64,000 nucleotides of DNA from Actinoplanes italicus (GCF_003001815.1 NZ_PVMZ01000001.1:248001-312000); one strand, 5' to 3'. Shown: positions 1 through 8,983, counted from the stretch's first letter. Translations and numbers: made by a program. The notes: generated by a model from the letters alone, not told the origin.

Positions 1-1
1 G

Positions 2-364
2 GAACGGCTCGGCGAACCCGGCGTGGGGTACGCGGACTACGGCGTCACATCCCCGGTCCGGCGCCGCGGCGTGCAGTACCACCGTCAGCTGCCGACGCTG
101 CGCTACACCACCGAGCGGGAGTGGTGGATCTACCGCTGGGCGCGGCGGGGCGGCCGGAGCGACGACCGGTGTCACGACCTCTGCCGGACCCTGGTCACGT
201 CGCCGCAGTGGCCGGCCGCCGGTGCCCGGTTCTCCTGGGGTGACGCCGAGATCGCCAAACGGGCCCGGACCGCACGAGGAGCGGGGAGCTCGGCCAGCTG
301 GATCGCATGGAGCACCTCGCACCACATCTCGCATGTGCTCCGGACATGGCCCGGGGAGGGCTGA
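2..364 (+). CDS. Beta family protein, C-terminal part (cut by window edge)
   Basis: The reading frame is open from the first base, so only the last ~120 residues are seen. The end resembles the C-terminus of the Beta_protein family (PF14350): an aromatic stretch EREWWIYRW, then FSWGDAEIAKRA, then SSASWIAWSTSHHISHV, where a Trp followed by a His-His pair close to the end is typical. Members are found in phages and near mobile or defence genes; their biochemical role is not established. It ends 19 bases before the primase-polymerase gene, in the same direction, so the two may be co-transcribed. Family assignment rests on remembered motif shape, not on a search. Confidence 0.45.
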   Translation, partial: ERLGEPGVGYADYGVTSPVRRRGVQYHRQLPTLRYTTEREWWIYRWARRGGRSDDRCHDLCRTLVTSPQWPAAGARFSWGDAEIAKRARTARGAGSSASWIAWSTSHHISHVLRTWPGEG

Positions 365-383
365 TTGTCGTACGGTTGTTCTA

Positions 384-1232
384 ATGTCGCTGACGACCGC
401 CCTGGCGTACGCCCGGCACGGCATCCCCGTCCTGCCGGTGCACACGCCTGACCGGGGTGGAGCCTGTTCCTGCGACAAAGGAGCGCGATGCGATCGTTCC
501 GGCAAGCATCCACGCCTGCGGCACGGCCTGAGCGAGGCCTCGACCGATCCCCATCAGATCCGGTTGTGGTGGGGATTCTGGCCGCACGCGAACGTGGGCC
601 TGCGCACCGGCGTGATCATGGACGTGGCCGACGTCGACTCGGCCGAGGGCTGGCACGGGCTTCGCCGTCTGCTCGGCGGCTACGTCCCGGCCGGACCGCA
701 GGTGCGCACCGGCTCCGGCGGCCGCCATCTCTGGTTCCGCCCGACGGGTTACGGCAACCGGGTCCGGCTGCTGCCCGGGCTGGACTGGCGCGGCTCCGGC
801 GGTTACGTGCTGGCCCCGCCGTCCCGGCATGCGAGCGGCGGCGACTACCGCTGGATCCGCCGGCCCGCGGTAGCACTGCCCGCCGGCCCGGCCGCGCTGG
901 TGGAGCTGATCGCCGGGCCGCCCGCGGCTCCGGTGTCCTGGCGCCCGGTCGCTCACCCGGACCGGTATGCGGAGGCCGCTCTCGACGCGGAGGTCAGCCG
1001 GGTCGCCGACGCCGTGACCGGCACCCGCAACGACACATTGAACCGGGCGGCCTTCGCCCTGGGCCGTCTGGTCGGGGCGGGCCTGCTCGACGAGTCACAG
1101 GTGCGGTGGGAACTGACGGCCGCGGCCCGGCGCGCCGGATTGGGGCGGGCGGAGATCCGCGCCACGATCCGCTCCGGGCTGACCGCCGGACGGCGCCAGC
1201 CGTTCGAAAACCGGCCGCCACACGCGGCCTGA
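384..1232 (+). CDS. Single-domain primase-polymerase (Prim-Pol, archaeo-eukaryotic primase fold)
   Basis: 282 residues. Prim-Pol proteins (PF09250) make primers and extend DNA. The N-terminal signature ALAYARHGIPVLPVHTPD opens the domain, followed by a zinc-knuckle-like CSCDKGARCDRSGKHPR, the NVGLRTG block, the acidic DVADVDS metal-binding motif and the GSGGRHLWFRP motif holding the catalytic His. About 90 C-terminal residues form a small helical tail. No helicase domain is fused, so this is the short stand-alone form common in actinobacterial mobile elements and chromosomes. The ATG at 384 has no clear Shine-Dalgarno; TACGGT seven bases upstream could be a -10 box of a leaderless transcript. 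The stop falls inside the first unit of a 45-bp repeat. Confidence 0.8.
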   Translation: MSLTTALAYARHGIPVLPVHTPDRGGACSCDKGARCDRSGKHPRLRHGLSEASTDPHQIRLWWGFWPHANVGLRTGVIMDVADVDSAEGWHGLRRLLGGYVPAGPQVRTGSGGRHLWFRPTGYGNRVRLLPGLDWRGSGGYVLAPPSRHASGGDYRWIRRPAVALPAGPAALVELIAGPPAAPVSWRPVAHPDRYAEAALDAEVSRVADAVTGTRNDTLNRAAFALGRLVGAGLLDESQVRWELTAAARRAGLGRAEIRATIRSGLTAGRRQPFENRPPHAA

Positions 1233-1420
1233 CGGCACCGGCCAAGCCGGAGAAACCGGCCGCCAAACGCGGCCTGACGGCACCGGCACCGCTGGAGAGG
1301 CCGGCCGCCACACACGGCCTGACGGCACCGGCACCGCTGGAGAGGCCGGCCGCCACACACGGCCCGACGGCACCGGCACCGCTGGAGAAACCGGCCGCCA
1401 CACACGGCCCGACAGGACCG
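1207..1420 (+). repeat. 45-bp tandem repeat, about 4.5 units
   Basis: GGCCTGACGG or GGCCCGACGG recurs at 1226, 1271, 1316, 1361 and 1406, exactly 45 bp apart. The middle units are almost identical and the outer ones have diverged. The unit is 15 codons long, so every frame keeps its meaning; the first three units carry the same TGA that ends the primase-polymerase gene and the last two have TGA changed to CGA. The array lies between that gene and the SpoIIE-type phosphatase and may have arisen by duplication of the 3' end of the upstream gene. Confidence 0.85.
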
Positions 1421-1564
1421 ACGGGCCCGAGGCCGGGTGGCCGTCCCGCAACACCGGGGGCGTGTCCCCCGTTCGGGTGGGCCGAAACGGATGATCGGGT
1501 CACCGCGGGAGGGGCCCGCTCCCAGCCGCCCCCGGTAACCTGGCGGTCGAGACCGCGGGGGGCG

Positions 1565-3394
1565 ATGGTGCTTCAGTGGGACCTGATCGGTGACGCCGAG
1601 CTCGGTGTGCTCGCCGATCCGCCGCGCCTGCGGTCGGTACGCCGGATCACCGGCGGCCCGGAGCCGGACGCCGCGTTCGACGTACCGGACGCCGCGTTCG
1701 ACCGGGTCGCGATGCTGATCCACAAGCTGGTGGACGCCCCGATGGGCGCGGTCTGCCTGATCGACGAGGAGCACCAGTTCCTGGCCGGTCAGGTCGGTGT
1801 GCCGGAGCCACTGGCCTCGGCACGGCGGATGCCGCTGACCCACTCGTTCAGCCGGCACGTGGTCGTGGCCGGGGAGATGCTGGTCGTGACGGACGTTCGG
1901 GACGACCCGCGGATGCGGGACAACCCGATGATCTCCGAGATCGGCGCGATCGCGTACGCGGGGGCACCGATCACCGACCCGGACGGCCTCATCGTCGGCG
2001 CCCTCTGTGCCATCGACAACGAGCCACGCGTCTGGACCCCGAGCGAGGTGGCCTTGATCGGCGAGCTGGCCGAGGTCTGCTCGTCGGAGGTGCGCCTGCG
2101 CATCGCCCGCTCCGCGGAGGAGGAGGCCCGCCGTGCCGCCGAGTCCGCGCACCACCAGCTGGAGCTGCTGGCCGAGCTGACCGAGTCGCTGGCCGGCACG
2201 ATGGACGTGGACGAGGGGATGCGCAGGCTCGGCGACATCGTCACGGCGACCCTCGCGGACTGGTGCGTGGTCGCGGTCGCCGACGATCCGGGCGGGCCGG
2301 CGCAGGTCTTCGCGGCACACTGTGATCCGGATCGTGCGGCCGACATGACGCGGCTCACCGAGCTGGCCGCCGGAGCCCGGTCCGACCTGCGGGCGTTGCT
2401 GATGGCCGTCCGAGGCCGGGGCCGGCCGGTACGCACGGCGGACGGTGCCACCGAGCTGCGGGACCGGATCATCGACACCGAACTGGCCGAGATCGCCACC
2501 CGGGCCGGATTCGGCGGCTCCCTGATCGTGCCGGTGGTGTCCTCGGTGCGCCGCCGCGCGCTGGGTGCGATCCTGCTGGTCAACCGCCCGGACAGGCCCG
2601 CTTTCACGGCCGCCGAGGAGTGGACCGCCGCCGAGATCGGCCGCCGTGCCGGTCTCGCCGTCGAGAACAGCCGGCTCTATCGGGAGCAGCGGCACATGGC
2701 CGAGGTGCTGCAGCGCAGCCTGCTCACCGAGCTGCCCGAGATACCGGGTGTCGAGCTGCACGCGCGTTACCTTCCCGCGCAGGACGGCGCGGCAGTCGGC
2801 GGCGACTGGTACGACGCTTTCGCTCAGCCCGACGACAGCGTGATGGTCGCGGTCGGTGACGTCTCTGGTCATGACATCGAGGCGGCCGCGACGATGGGGC
2901 AGTTGCGCAATCTGGTCCGCGGTGACGCGTACGGCCGCGATGAGGAGCCCGGCGTGCTGCTCACCGCTCTCGACCAGACCCTGCACGGGCTCCGGGTCCC
3001 GGCCTCGGCGACCGCGGTGCTGGCCAGGGTGCGCAAGTCCTGGTCCGGTTACCAGGTCGGGTTCGCCAACGCGGGTCATCCGCCGCCACTGCTGCTCCTG
3101 CCGGACGGCAACGTCCAGGTGTGGTGGGTGCCGCCGGAGCCACTGCTCGGCCTGCCGCCGCGGGAGCCGCGCACCACGGCCCGGCGGTTCGTTCCGGCCG
3201 GTTCGACGCTAGTGCTCTACACCGACGGCCTGGTCGAGGACCGTGACCAGCTGATTGACGACGGCATCGCGCGGCTGTCGGCGGTCCTACGGGAGTACGC
3301 CGCCAGGCCCGCCGACGAGCTGTGCGCCCGGCTGCTGGAGGTCGCCCCGCACCGCAGCGACGACATAGCCCTGCTGCTGGTCCGGCTGACCTGA
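1565..3394 (+). CDS. GAF-GAF-SpoIIE protein phosphatase (PP2C-type)
   Basis: 609 residues from the ATG at 1565. Residues ~35-190 form a GAF domain (VAMLIHKLVDAPMGAVCLID, then FVGALCAID-like core). A linker helix and a second GAF-like domain occupy ~200-380. The C-terminal ~230 residues are the SpoIIE/RsbU phosphatase, with VGGDWYDAF, VGDVSGHD, GHPPPLLL and LYTDGLVE, which supply the metal-binding Asp residues. Such proteins dephosphorylate anti-anti-sigma factors in partner-switching cascades; the GAF domains would sense a small ligand or redox state. No partner kinase or STAS protein is adjacent. The open frame extends upstream to 488 but runs through the repeat, so the internal ATG is preferred. 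Its last 108 bases overlap the convergent gene ending at 3287. Confidence 0.88.
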   Translation: MVLQWDLIGDAELGVLADPPRLRSVRRITGGPEPDAAFDVPDAAFDRVAMLIHKLVDAPMGAVCLIDEEHQFLAGQVGVPEPLASARRMPLTHSFSRHVVVAGEMLVVTDVRDDPRMRDNPMISEIGAIAYAGAPITDPDGLIVGALCAIDNEPRVWTPSEVALIGELAEVCSSEVRLRIARSAEEEARRAAESAHHQLELLAELTESLAGTMDVDEGMRRLGDIVTATLADWCVVAVADDPGGPAQVFAAHCDPDRAADMTRLTELAAGARSDLRALLMAVRGRGRPVRTADGATELRDRIIDTELAEIATRAGFGGSLIVPVVSSVRRRALGAILLVNRPDRPAFTAAEEWTAAEIGRRAGLAVENSRLYREQRHMAEVLQRSLLTELPEIPGVELHARYLPAQDGAAVGGDWYDAFAQPDDSVMVAVGDVSGHDIEAAATMGQLRNLVRGDAYGRDEEPGVLLTALDQTLHGLRVPASATAVLARVRKSWSGYQVGFANAGHPPPLLLLPDGNVQVWWVPPEPLLGLPPREPRTTARRFVPAGSTLVLYTDGLVEDRDQLIDDGIARLSAVLREYAARPADELCARLLEVAPHRSDDIALLLVRLT

Positions 3395-4921
3395 GCCCCG
3401 CAGGTCAGAAGAGCCGGGGCCCTGGGCGGATGAGCCGAGCCCATCCTGGCGGCCGGGTGAGCCTGAGCCCTGCAGGTCGGATGAGCCGGAGCCCTCCGGT
3501 CGGCCTGTTGGCGGGCCTGGGTCGGTGTATACCGGCGGGCCGCCGTGGGTCCATGGTGTCTCGGACGCGTCCGGCAGGGCGCCGCCCGGGCGGTACGCCT
3601 CGCTGAGCGTCGTGAGGACCAGCCGCTCCCCCACCGTGGGGACGCTGCCGGGCTCGGCGACCAGTTTCCGGCCCATCCCGCCGGAGAGCTCCAGCAGGAC
3701 GTCGCTCCCGTCGCCGGCCGGGCTGATCGAGACGACCCGTGCCTTCTGGGCGGGCCGGGCCGGCGAGGTCAGCGAGGTCCCGGGCTCGACCCGGACCGGC
3801 TCGGTGGTGTGCACCATGATCCGCGGACGCAGCACCGGCCGACGGCCGCTGTCGTCGACCCGATCCGGGTTGGCGAGAGTCACGACACCGGCGAAGGCGG
3901 CTCCGCTCAGCCGGTACTCGGCCAGCACCAACGGGTCGTCGAAGGCCCGCTGGACGGCGTAGCGGGCGGCCGCGTTCTCCAGCCGCTGCAGGCGGGCCGC
4001 CGCGGCGACCGCCCCGTCGCGGCGGGGCTGCGGCGGGCCGCCCTCGGCGAGGTTCTGCACGAAGGAGGTGAAGGCGTCCCGGTCGAGATCCCAGCGCAGT
4101 GAGACCCGCTCGCCCACCGGCATCCGGCGCAGCAGCGCGAGGGTCCGCCACATCCGCTCCCACGTGGGCAGAAGCAGGTCCTGCAGCACCTGTGGCAGCT
4201 CCGGAGCCTGTCGCTCGATCAGCGGCGCCAACACGCGGTTGTCGAACTCGGGGTCGGTGGCCGGTCCGGCGACGGGGCCGTTCTCGGCCGCCCGGGCCGC
4301 GGCCGCGCCCGACTCGATCCAGGCGAGCTGCACGCCGAACTGGGCGTCCTCGGCGCTGCTCTGCCCGGTCGCCCAGTGCAGGCCGAGCGACTGCACCGCG
4401 TTGACCAGCAGCGACGACCCGGGTACCTCGGCCGTGTTCGCGAAGAAGGTCAGCCAGCGTCCCAGCAGTGGCACGGCGGGCGGTACGGCGTACTCGCCCT
4501 CGGTCTTGAGGAATCGCGTGGAACGCCCGAACAGGCGCAGGAAGTCGACGCCGGCCGGGTTGGGGACCCAGATCTGGGGTGCGTCGACATACCGCTGGCG
4601 GACGTCTTTGCCGCGATCGACGGCGACGTCCTCGGTGTCGGTGGTGAACGAGCCTGCGTACTCGACGAGGATCTCGGCCAGGTCGGCGGCGAAGGCGAAC
4701 CGCTCGTCGCGGTTGCGGGGCTGCGCGACGGCGAGCAGCCGCGGCCGGCCGGGGTCGGTGCCGATCATCGCGGCCAGCGGCGCGTTCGCCTCGCCGGCCA
4801 TGACCAGCGGGATCAGCACCAGCGGGTGGTCGTGGACGTGCATGTGCCGCACGGTGGCGATGGGCTGTGCCCGGCCGGTCGCGGCGGCCTGGGCACGCGC
4901 GAGAGCGGTGAGGGTACTCAA
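3287..4921 (-). CDS. Unknown 544-residue partner of the adjacent nuclease
   Basis: I do not recognise the family. The TTG at 4921 overlaps the stop of the nuclease gene (TTGA), so the pair is translationally coupled. The N-terminal half is folded-looking, with HMHVHDHPLVLIPLVMAGE, ADLAEILVEYAGSF and PLLGRWLTFFANTAEVPGSS followed by HWATGQSSAEDAQFGVQLAWIE. A middle helical part is rich in Arg and Glu. A beta-rich region at ~400-470 (PVRVEPGTSLTSPARPAQKA) follows. The last ~80 residues are Gly/Ser/Pro/Gln-rich and probably disordered; they overlap the SpoIIE gene on the other strand. The tight coupling implies a joint function with the nuclease. The true start could be further downstream. Confidence 0.7.
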   Translation of the reverse strand: MSTLTALARAQAAATGRAQPIATVRHMHVHDHPLVLIPLVMAGEANAPLAAMIGTDPGRPRLLAVAQPRNRDERFAFAADLAEILVEYAGSFTTDTEDVAVDRGKDVRQRYVDAPQIWVPNPAGVDFLRLFGRSTRFLKTEGEYAVPPAVPLLGRWLTFFANTAEVPGSSLLVNAVQSLGLHWATGQSSAEDAQFGVQLAWIESGAAAARAAENGPVAGPATDPEFDNRVLAPLIERQAPELPQVLQDLLLPTWERMWRTLALLRRMPVGERVSLRWDLDRDAFTSFVQNLAEGGPPQPRRDGAVAAAARLQRLENAAARYAVQRAFDDPLVLAEYRLSGAAFAGVVTLANPDRVDDSGRRPVLRPRIMVHTTEPVRVEPGTSLTSPARPAQKARVVSISPAGDGSDVLLELSGGMGRKLVAEPGSVPTVGERLVLTTLSEAYRPGGALPDASETPWTHGGPPVYTDPGPPTGRPEGSGSSDLQGSGSPGRQDGLGSSAQGPGSSDLRGSGQPDQQQGYVVAAVRGDLQQPGAQLVGGPGGVLP

Positions 4922-6060
4922 GAAGCGGCCCCGGGAGCACCAGGAGCACCAGGAGGAACGACAGAAACCGCCACGGGAGCACCGGCCGGAAGGTCCCCGG
5001 CGCCGGGAGGAACGGGAGACAGCGCCTCGGACCGCAACCGCAGCGCGGCCTGGAGCATCGCGGCAGCCTCGGCCTGGTCCTCGGCGGGTTCGCGGCGGCC
5101 CTCGGCCAGAGCGAGCACCTCCCCGACGGACGCGATGCCGCCGAGCGACTCCCGGACCGACCGGCCCAGGGCTGCCGTGCTCCCGCCCGCCTCGCTGCGG
5201 CAGTAGACGGAGAGCTCGCAGGCGGAGAGGCACTCCGGCGCGTAGCGGGCCTCGACATGGGAGAGCGCGGCGGCCAGGTCGGCCGGTTCGAGCGCCGTGT
5301 CGAAGGTGAGCCCGGCCGGCAGTTCGTCGATCAGGTCGGTGACCGAGGCGAGCCGGGACAGTTGCCGCCGCAGGGTGGAGAGCTGCTTGCGGACGTCGAG
5401 GACGACCGCGGTGGGGCGCATGCTGAAGCCGGCCGGGCAGACCAGCACGACCTCGTGACTGACCAGCGATGGGTCCTGGCCGAGGCGTTCCAGCAGATCA
5501 CGCAGGGCGAGCACGTAGACGGCGGCCTGGACGGCGGCACCGGACACCTTGGCGCTCTCCGCCTGCCCGTCGATGATCGCGAACGACTTGATCTCCACGA
5601 CCTGGAGGCGGCCGTGGTGGGCGTACGCGATGAGGTCCGGTTCGAGATAGACGGTCTGGCCGGCCACCTCGAGGGTGAGCAGCGGGTGGTCGATGAGCGC
5701 CGAGCGGGCGTCGGCGAGCACCTTGACGGTCCGTTGGTGCCGGTCACCCAGGGAGTCGGCGCCCAGGTCCTGGTAGTCGAGGCCGGCGTCGGCGGCGAGC
5801 ACCTCGCGCAACAGGGCGCAGTCATCGGACTTGAGCATGGCCTCGAAGGCGTTGCCGCGGGAGAGCGCGAAGCGGGACTGACCGAAACTGCCGGGGAAGC
5901 CGACCCGTTCGGCGAGTTTCTGCTTGTCGATGCCGGCCGCGTCGAGGACGGCCCGCCGGTTGCAGCCCGGGTTGCCGGTGAGCGCGGCGATGGTGCGCGC
6001 GTTGTGGCGCTTGGCGCGACCGGAACCGCGCAATTCGTCCAGTCTGGTGCTGTGCCCCAT
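4918..6060 (-). CDS. PD-(D/E)XK nuclease, Cas4/RecB-like
   Basis: 380 residues from ATG 6060, chosen because GGAG lies six bases upstream; ATG 6072 has none. The catalytic signature is visible at residues ~175-200: YLEPDLIAYAHHGRLQVVEIKS, that is Asp, then Glu-X-Lys, followed by the helix AVQAAVYVLALRDLLERLG with the expected Gln. A C-terminal CLSACELSVYC cluster (C-X3-C-X5-C) plus a Cys near residue 35 resembles the iron-sulfur cluster of Cas4/AddB-type nucleases, although the spacing is not the canonical C-X2-C. The C-terminus is Pro/Gly/Ala-rich and low complexity. It is followed with overlap by the unknown 544-residue protein. Function is inferred as DNA processing, repair or defence. Confidence 0.75.
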   Translation of the reverse strand: MGHSTRLDELRGSGRAKRHNARTIAALTGNPGCNRRAVLDAAGIDKQKLAERVGFPGSFGQSRFALSRGNAFEAMLKSDDCALLREVLAADAGLDYQDLGADSLGDRHQRTVKVLADARSALIDHPLLTLEVAGQTVYLEPDLIAYAHHGRLQVVEIKSFAIIDGQAESAKVSGAAVQAAVYVLALRDLLERLGQDPSLVSHEVVLVCPAGFSMRPTAVVLDVRKQLSTLRRQLSRLASVTDLIDELPAGLTFDTALEPADLAAALSHVEARYAPECLSACELSVYCRSEAGGSTAALGRSVRESLGGIASVGEVLALAEGRREPAEDQAEAAAMLQAALRLRSEALSPVPPGAGDLPAGAPVAVSVVPPGAPGAPGAAS

Positions 6061-6179
6061 GGGAAGCTCCATAAGGAGATTGACTCTAGATCTTCAACCG
6101 GGTCGCGGCAATTCACCCACGAGAGGTGAATAAATCGCACATATCAGACACAAACCCGCCCACGCGCTACGTTCGGGAC

Positions 6180-6464
6180 ATGCCGAAGGCCATCTGGAAC
6201 GACGAAGTGATCGCCGAGAGCGACGACACGGTGGTACTCGAGGGCAACCACTACTTCCCCCTCGCCAGCGTCCGCGAGGACGTGCTCATCCCCTCGGACA
6301 CCCACACCGTCTGCCCGTGGAAGGGCAGGGCCTCCTACTACTCGCTCCGGGCGGACGGGCAGACGGCCGCGGACGCCGCCTGGTTCTACCCCGACCCGAA
6401 GCCGGACGCCAAGGCCGTACGCGATCGGGTCGCGTTCCGAAGAGACGTCCTGATCCAGGCCTGA
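6180..6464 (+). CDS. DUF427 domain protein
   Basis: 94 residues covering one whole DUF427 domain (PF04248): KAIWNDEVIAESDDTVVLEGNHYFP, then CPWKGRASYYSL, then DAAWFYPDPKPDAKAVRDRVAF. The conserved Cys-Pro-Trp-Lys-Gly and WxYPxP motifs are intact. These small beta-proteins are widespread in actinobacteria and of unknown biochemical role. The gene is divergent from the nuclease pair, with about 120 bp between them. The open frame extends to 6126, but the ATG at 6180 starts exactly at the domain. Confidence 0.85.
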   Translation: MPKAIWNDEVIAESDDTVVLEGNHYFPLASVREDVLIPSDTHTVCPWKGRASYYSLRADGQTAADAAWFYPDPKPDAKAVRDRVAFRRDVLIQA

Positions 6465-6502
6465 CAAGCGTCCCGAACGAGACTTGAACTCCGGGGGCCC
6501 GC

Positions 6503-6835
6503 TCACGTGATCCGTGGGTGGGCCTCCTCGATCTTCGTGACCTCCAGATAGTCCAGCATGTCCCGCTGCTCCTCCGGGGTGAGCGCACCGAACGCCGCGT
6601 ACGCCTCCTCGCGGGCGTGCGTCGTCTCGGCTGCCAGCAGCGCGATGATCGCCGACCAGGCCAGTGACACCCGGTCGAACAGCCGCGCCCGGCGCAGTGA
6701 GGTCAGACGCGACAGCATCGCCACCTTGGTGGCCGCGTCGTCGTCGAGCGCGATCCGGTCGCAGAGCTCGAAGAGGGCCTTCCCCCGATAGGGGTGCTCG
6801 GACTCGATCAGCCGCGCCAGCTCGGCGTTGTCCAT
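6503..6835 (-). CDS. Small helical hypothetical protein
   Basis: 110 residues starting MDNAELARLIESEHPYRGKA, all predicted helix, with short repeats ending EEQRDMLDYLEVTKIEEAHPRIT. The pattern (LFELCDRIALDDDAATKVAMLSRL, AWSAIIALLAAE) suggests HEAT-like or armadillo-like packing, but I cannot name a family. It is convergent with the DUF427 gene, 38 bp away. An upstream extension to 6895 is Pro/Arg-rich and less credible. Confidence 0.6.
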   Translation of the reverse strand: MDNAELARLIESEHPYRGKALFELCDRIALDDDAATKVAMLSRLTSLRRARLFDRVSLAWSAIIALLAAETTHAREEAYAAFGALTPEEQRDMLDYLEVTKIEEAHPRIT

Positions 6836-7246
6836 CCGATCCACCGGCGGGGCCGGGCCACGCCTCGGCAGCGAGGGGCTTGGTTCACCGTGCACGACTA
6901 TCGCGTCCGCTCTCGAATCCGTTGCCAGGGGCCTGGTGCGGCAACGTCGGTGTGTGATGAAAGGTCGGGAACGACGGCGCCGGCATCACCGGCTCGTCGA
7001 CATCGACCGGGAAACCGTCCGGCATCGCGTCCCCGCCGGCGCGTGGGCCGCCGTCCTCGGCGACCCGCTCTCCATCAAGCACGTTATAGCCCTCCGTTAC
7101 CGACTTACCGTGATGAAAACCCATGAGATCACGCTCGCGCAAACCCGGCGAGCACTCTCCTTGGTGACTTCCCCTGGTCACTCGACCCGACGACCGTTGT
7201 AACGCCACCGCAACGCATCGATTGACCCCGGAGTTCCTCACTCAAA
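6836..7246. other. Intergenic region, no convincing gene
   Basis: Open frames exist on both strands (6828-7202 plus, 6885-7241 minus), but neither looks like a folded protein nor has a good ribosome site. The stretch must contain the promoter of the GGDEF-EAL gene; I see no clear -35/-10 pair. The 3' part is comparatively AT-rich. Confidence 0.4.
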
Positions 7247-8983
7247 GTGACCCGAAGAACTCAACCGCGCCCGGCGCAAACCGATCTGACTCGCCGGAGG
7301 TGGATCGTGGGTCGCAATGCTCTCTGGGACCGGGTTCGTGTCGTCGTCGACGACACGGTGGTGGTCGCGTCGCTGGTACTGCTCGCCTGGCCGGTGGCCG
7401 ATCCCGCGCAGCCCGGTGGGCTGGCGGGTCGCGTCATGCCGCTCCTCGCGGCGCTCTGCCTGGGCCTCGCCGTGCTGCTGCTGGACGGCCGTCGCGGCGT
7501 TCTGCGGCATGCCACGGTGGCGGCCTCGCTGGCCGTCGCGGGCATCCGGCACGTCACCGGTGATCTTCCCCCGGCGGCGACCTGGCTGGTCCTGGCGGTG
7601 GCGGGCGCCGGCGTGCTGAAGCAGTTCCTCGGCAACCGGATCGATCCGGACCGGAACCGGCAGCAGACACTGCTCGCCCAGCAGGCCTTCCGGGACCCGC
7701 TGACCGGGCTGGGCAACCGGCGGATGTTCCTCGAGTACGCCGAGGAGGTCCTGGCCGAGCCGTCCCGCACCAAGACCGCGGTGATCGTGGTCGACCTCGA
7801 CGGCATGAAGGATGTCAACGAGGTCCTCGGGCACGCGGCCGGCGACGATCTGCTGCGCGCCGCGGCCGACCGTCTCGCCGTGAACGTCCGCGCCAACGAC
7901 ACGGTTGCCCGCCTCGACGGCGACGAGTTCGTGGTGTTGCTGCCCGGGCTGGAGGACGAGCACGCCGCGGTCGCGGTGGCCGACCGCGTCCTCACCGAGC
8001 TCCACCGTCCGCTGCAGGTGGGCGGGGTGGCACTGAGCATCCGGGCCAGCGCCGGCGTGGCGATCACCGACGGGCTCGACGGCCTGGACGGGGTGCTGCG
8101 CCGTGCCGACCAGGCTCTGCTGCGGGCCAAGCGGGACGGCGGCGGGGTGGCCCGCCGGTTCGATCCGGTCCTGTTCGCCAAGGCCGAGCAGCGCCGCATC
8201 GCCGAGCAGGATCTGATGCGCGGTCTGGAGGCCGGCGAGTTCGAGGTGCACTACCAGCCGATCGTGGACCTGGACAACGGTGGCATCACGGTCGGGGTGG
8301 AGGCGCTGGTCCGCTGGCGTCACCCGGAGAAGGGCCTGGTTCCGCCCGCGCTGTTCCTGGATCTGGCCGAGCAGCTCGGCCAGGTGCCCAAGCTGGGTGG
8401 CTGGGTGCTGGAGGAGGCCTGCCGGCAGGCGATGGACTGGCAGAACCGGTTCCCCGGCTTCGAGATGAACGTCAACCTGTCCGCCTCTCAGCTCACCAAC
8501 CCGCGTCTCGTGGACGAGGTGCGCGAGGTGCTGGCCCGGACCGGCCTGCCGCCGCAGGACCTGGTGCTGGAGCTGACCGAGTCGGTGGCGCTGACCGACC
8601 TGGTCGAGTCGGCCCGGGTGCTCAGCGCACTCAAGGAGCTGGGTGTCCGGATCGCGCTGGACGACTTCGGCACCGGCTTCTCCTCGCTCAGCCACCTCAG
8701 CACCCTGCCGGTGGACGTGGTCAAGATTGACCGCTCATTCGTGCAGGCGATGCCGGAGACGGGCGGCGCGTCGGTGGCCGAGGCGGTGCTGCACATCGCC
8801 CGTACCTTCAATCTCTCCCCGGTGGCCGAGGGCGTCGAGGACGCCGGGCAGGCGGAACGGCTCAAGGACCTGGGCGCGGGTCGGGCCCAGGGTTACCACT
8901 TCGCCAGGCCGATGCCGGCGCTCGGCGTGACCGAGCTGCTGGACAAGCAGTCCGTCGAGGTCGTCACGGCCGAACAGCTGTGA
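7247..8983 (+). CDS. Membrane GGDEF-EAL protein (c-di-GMP turnover)
   Basis: 578 residues from GTG 7247. Residues ~30-125 hold two to four hydrophobic segments (TVVVASLVLLAWPV, VMPLLAALCLGLAVLLL, WLVLAVAGAGVL), placing the enzyme in the membrane without a separate sensor domain. The GGDEF domain (~145-305) begins with DPLTGLGNRRMF and carries RLDGDEF at ~224, so the first Gly of the signature is Asp; activity as a cyclase is uncertain. The EAL domain (~320-560) is complete: VGVEALVRW, LELTESVALTD, DDFGTGFSSL and VKIDRSFV. Net phosphodiesterase activity is therefore the likelier outcome. It lies 2.4 kb upstream of the pilus operon, which c-di-GMP often regulates. Its last 20 bases overlap the convergent MFS gene. 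Confidence 0.9.
   Translation: MTRRTQPRPAQTDLTRRRWIVGRNALWDRVRVVVDDTVVVASLVLLAWPVADPAQPGGLAGRVMPLLAALCLGLAVLLLDGRRGVLRHATVAASLAVAGIRHVTGDLPPAATWLVLAVAGAGVLKQFLGNRIDPDRNRQQTLLAQQAFRDPLTGLGNRRMFLEYAEEVLAEPSRTKTAVIVVDLDGMKDVNEVLGHAAGDDLLRAAADRLAVNVRANDTVARLDGDEFVVLLPGLEDEHAAVAVADRVLTELHRPLQVGGVALSIRASAGVAITDGLDGLDGVLRRADQALLRAKRDGGGVARRFDPVLFAKAEQRRIAEQDLMRGLEAGEFEVHYQPIVDLDNGGITVGVEALVRWRHPEKGLVPPALFLDLAEQLGQVPKLGGWVLEEACRQAMDWQNRFPGFEMNVNLSASQLTNPRLVDEVREVLARTGLPPQDLVLELTESVALTDLVESARVLSALKELGVRIALDDFGTGFSSLSHLSTLPVDVVKIDRSFVQAMPETGGASVAEAVLHIARTFNLSPVAEGVEDAGQAERLKDLGAGRAQGYHFARPMPALGVTELLDKQSVEVVTAEQL

Noticed and set aside
488..1564. N-terminal extension of the SpoIIE gene back to 488
   Set aside because: It would run antiphase through the primase-polymerase gene and the 45-bp repeat; the ATG at 1565 precedes the first GAF domain.
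953..3079. Long minus-strand frame (708 residues) opposite the SpoIIE gene
   Set aside because: Shadow of the GC-rich plus-strand gene; composition is His/Gln/Arg-rich and no domain is visible.
6828..7241. Overlapping frames on both strands before the GGDEF-EAL gene
   Set aside because: Neither shows protein-like composition, a ribosome site or a motif.
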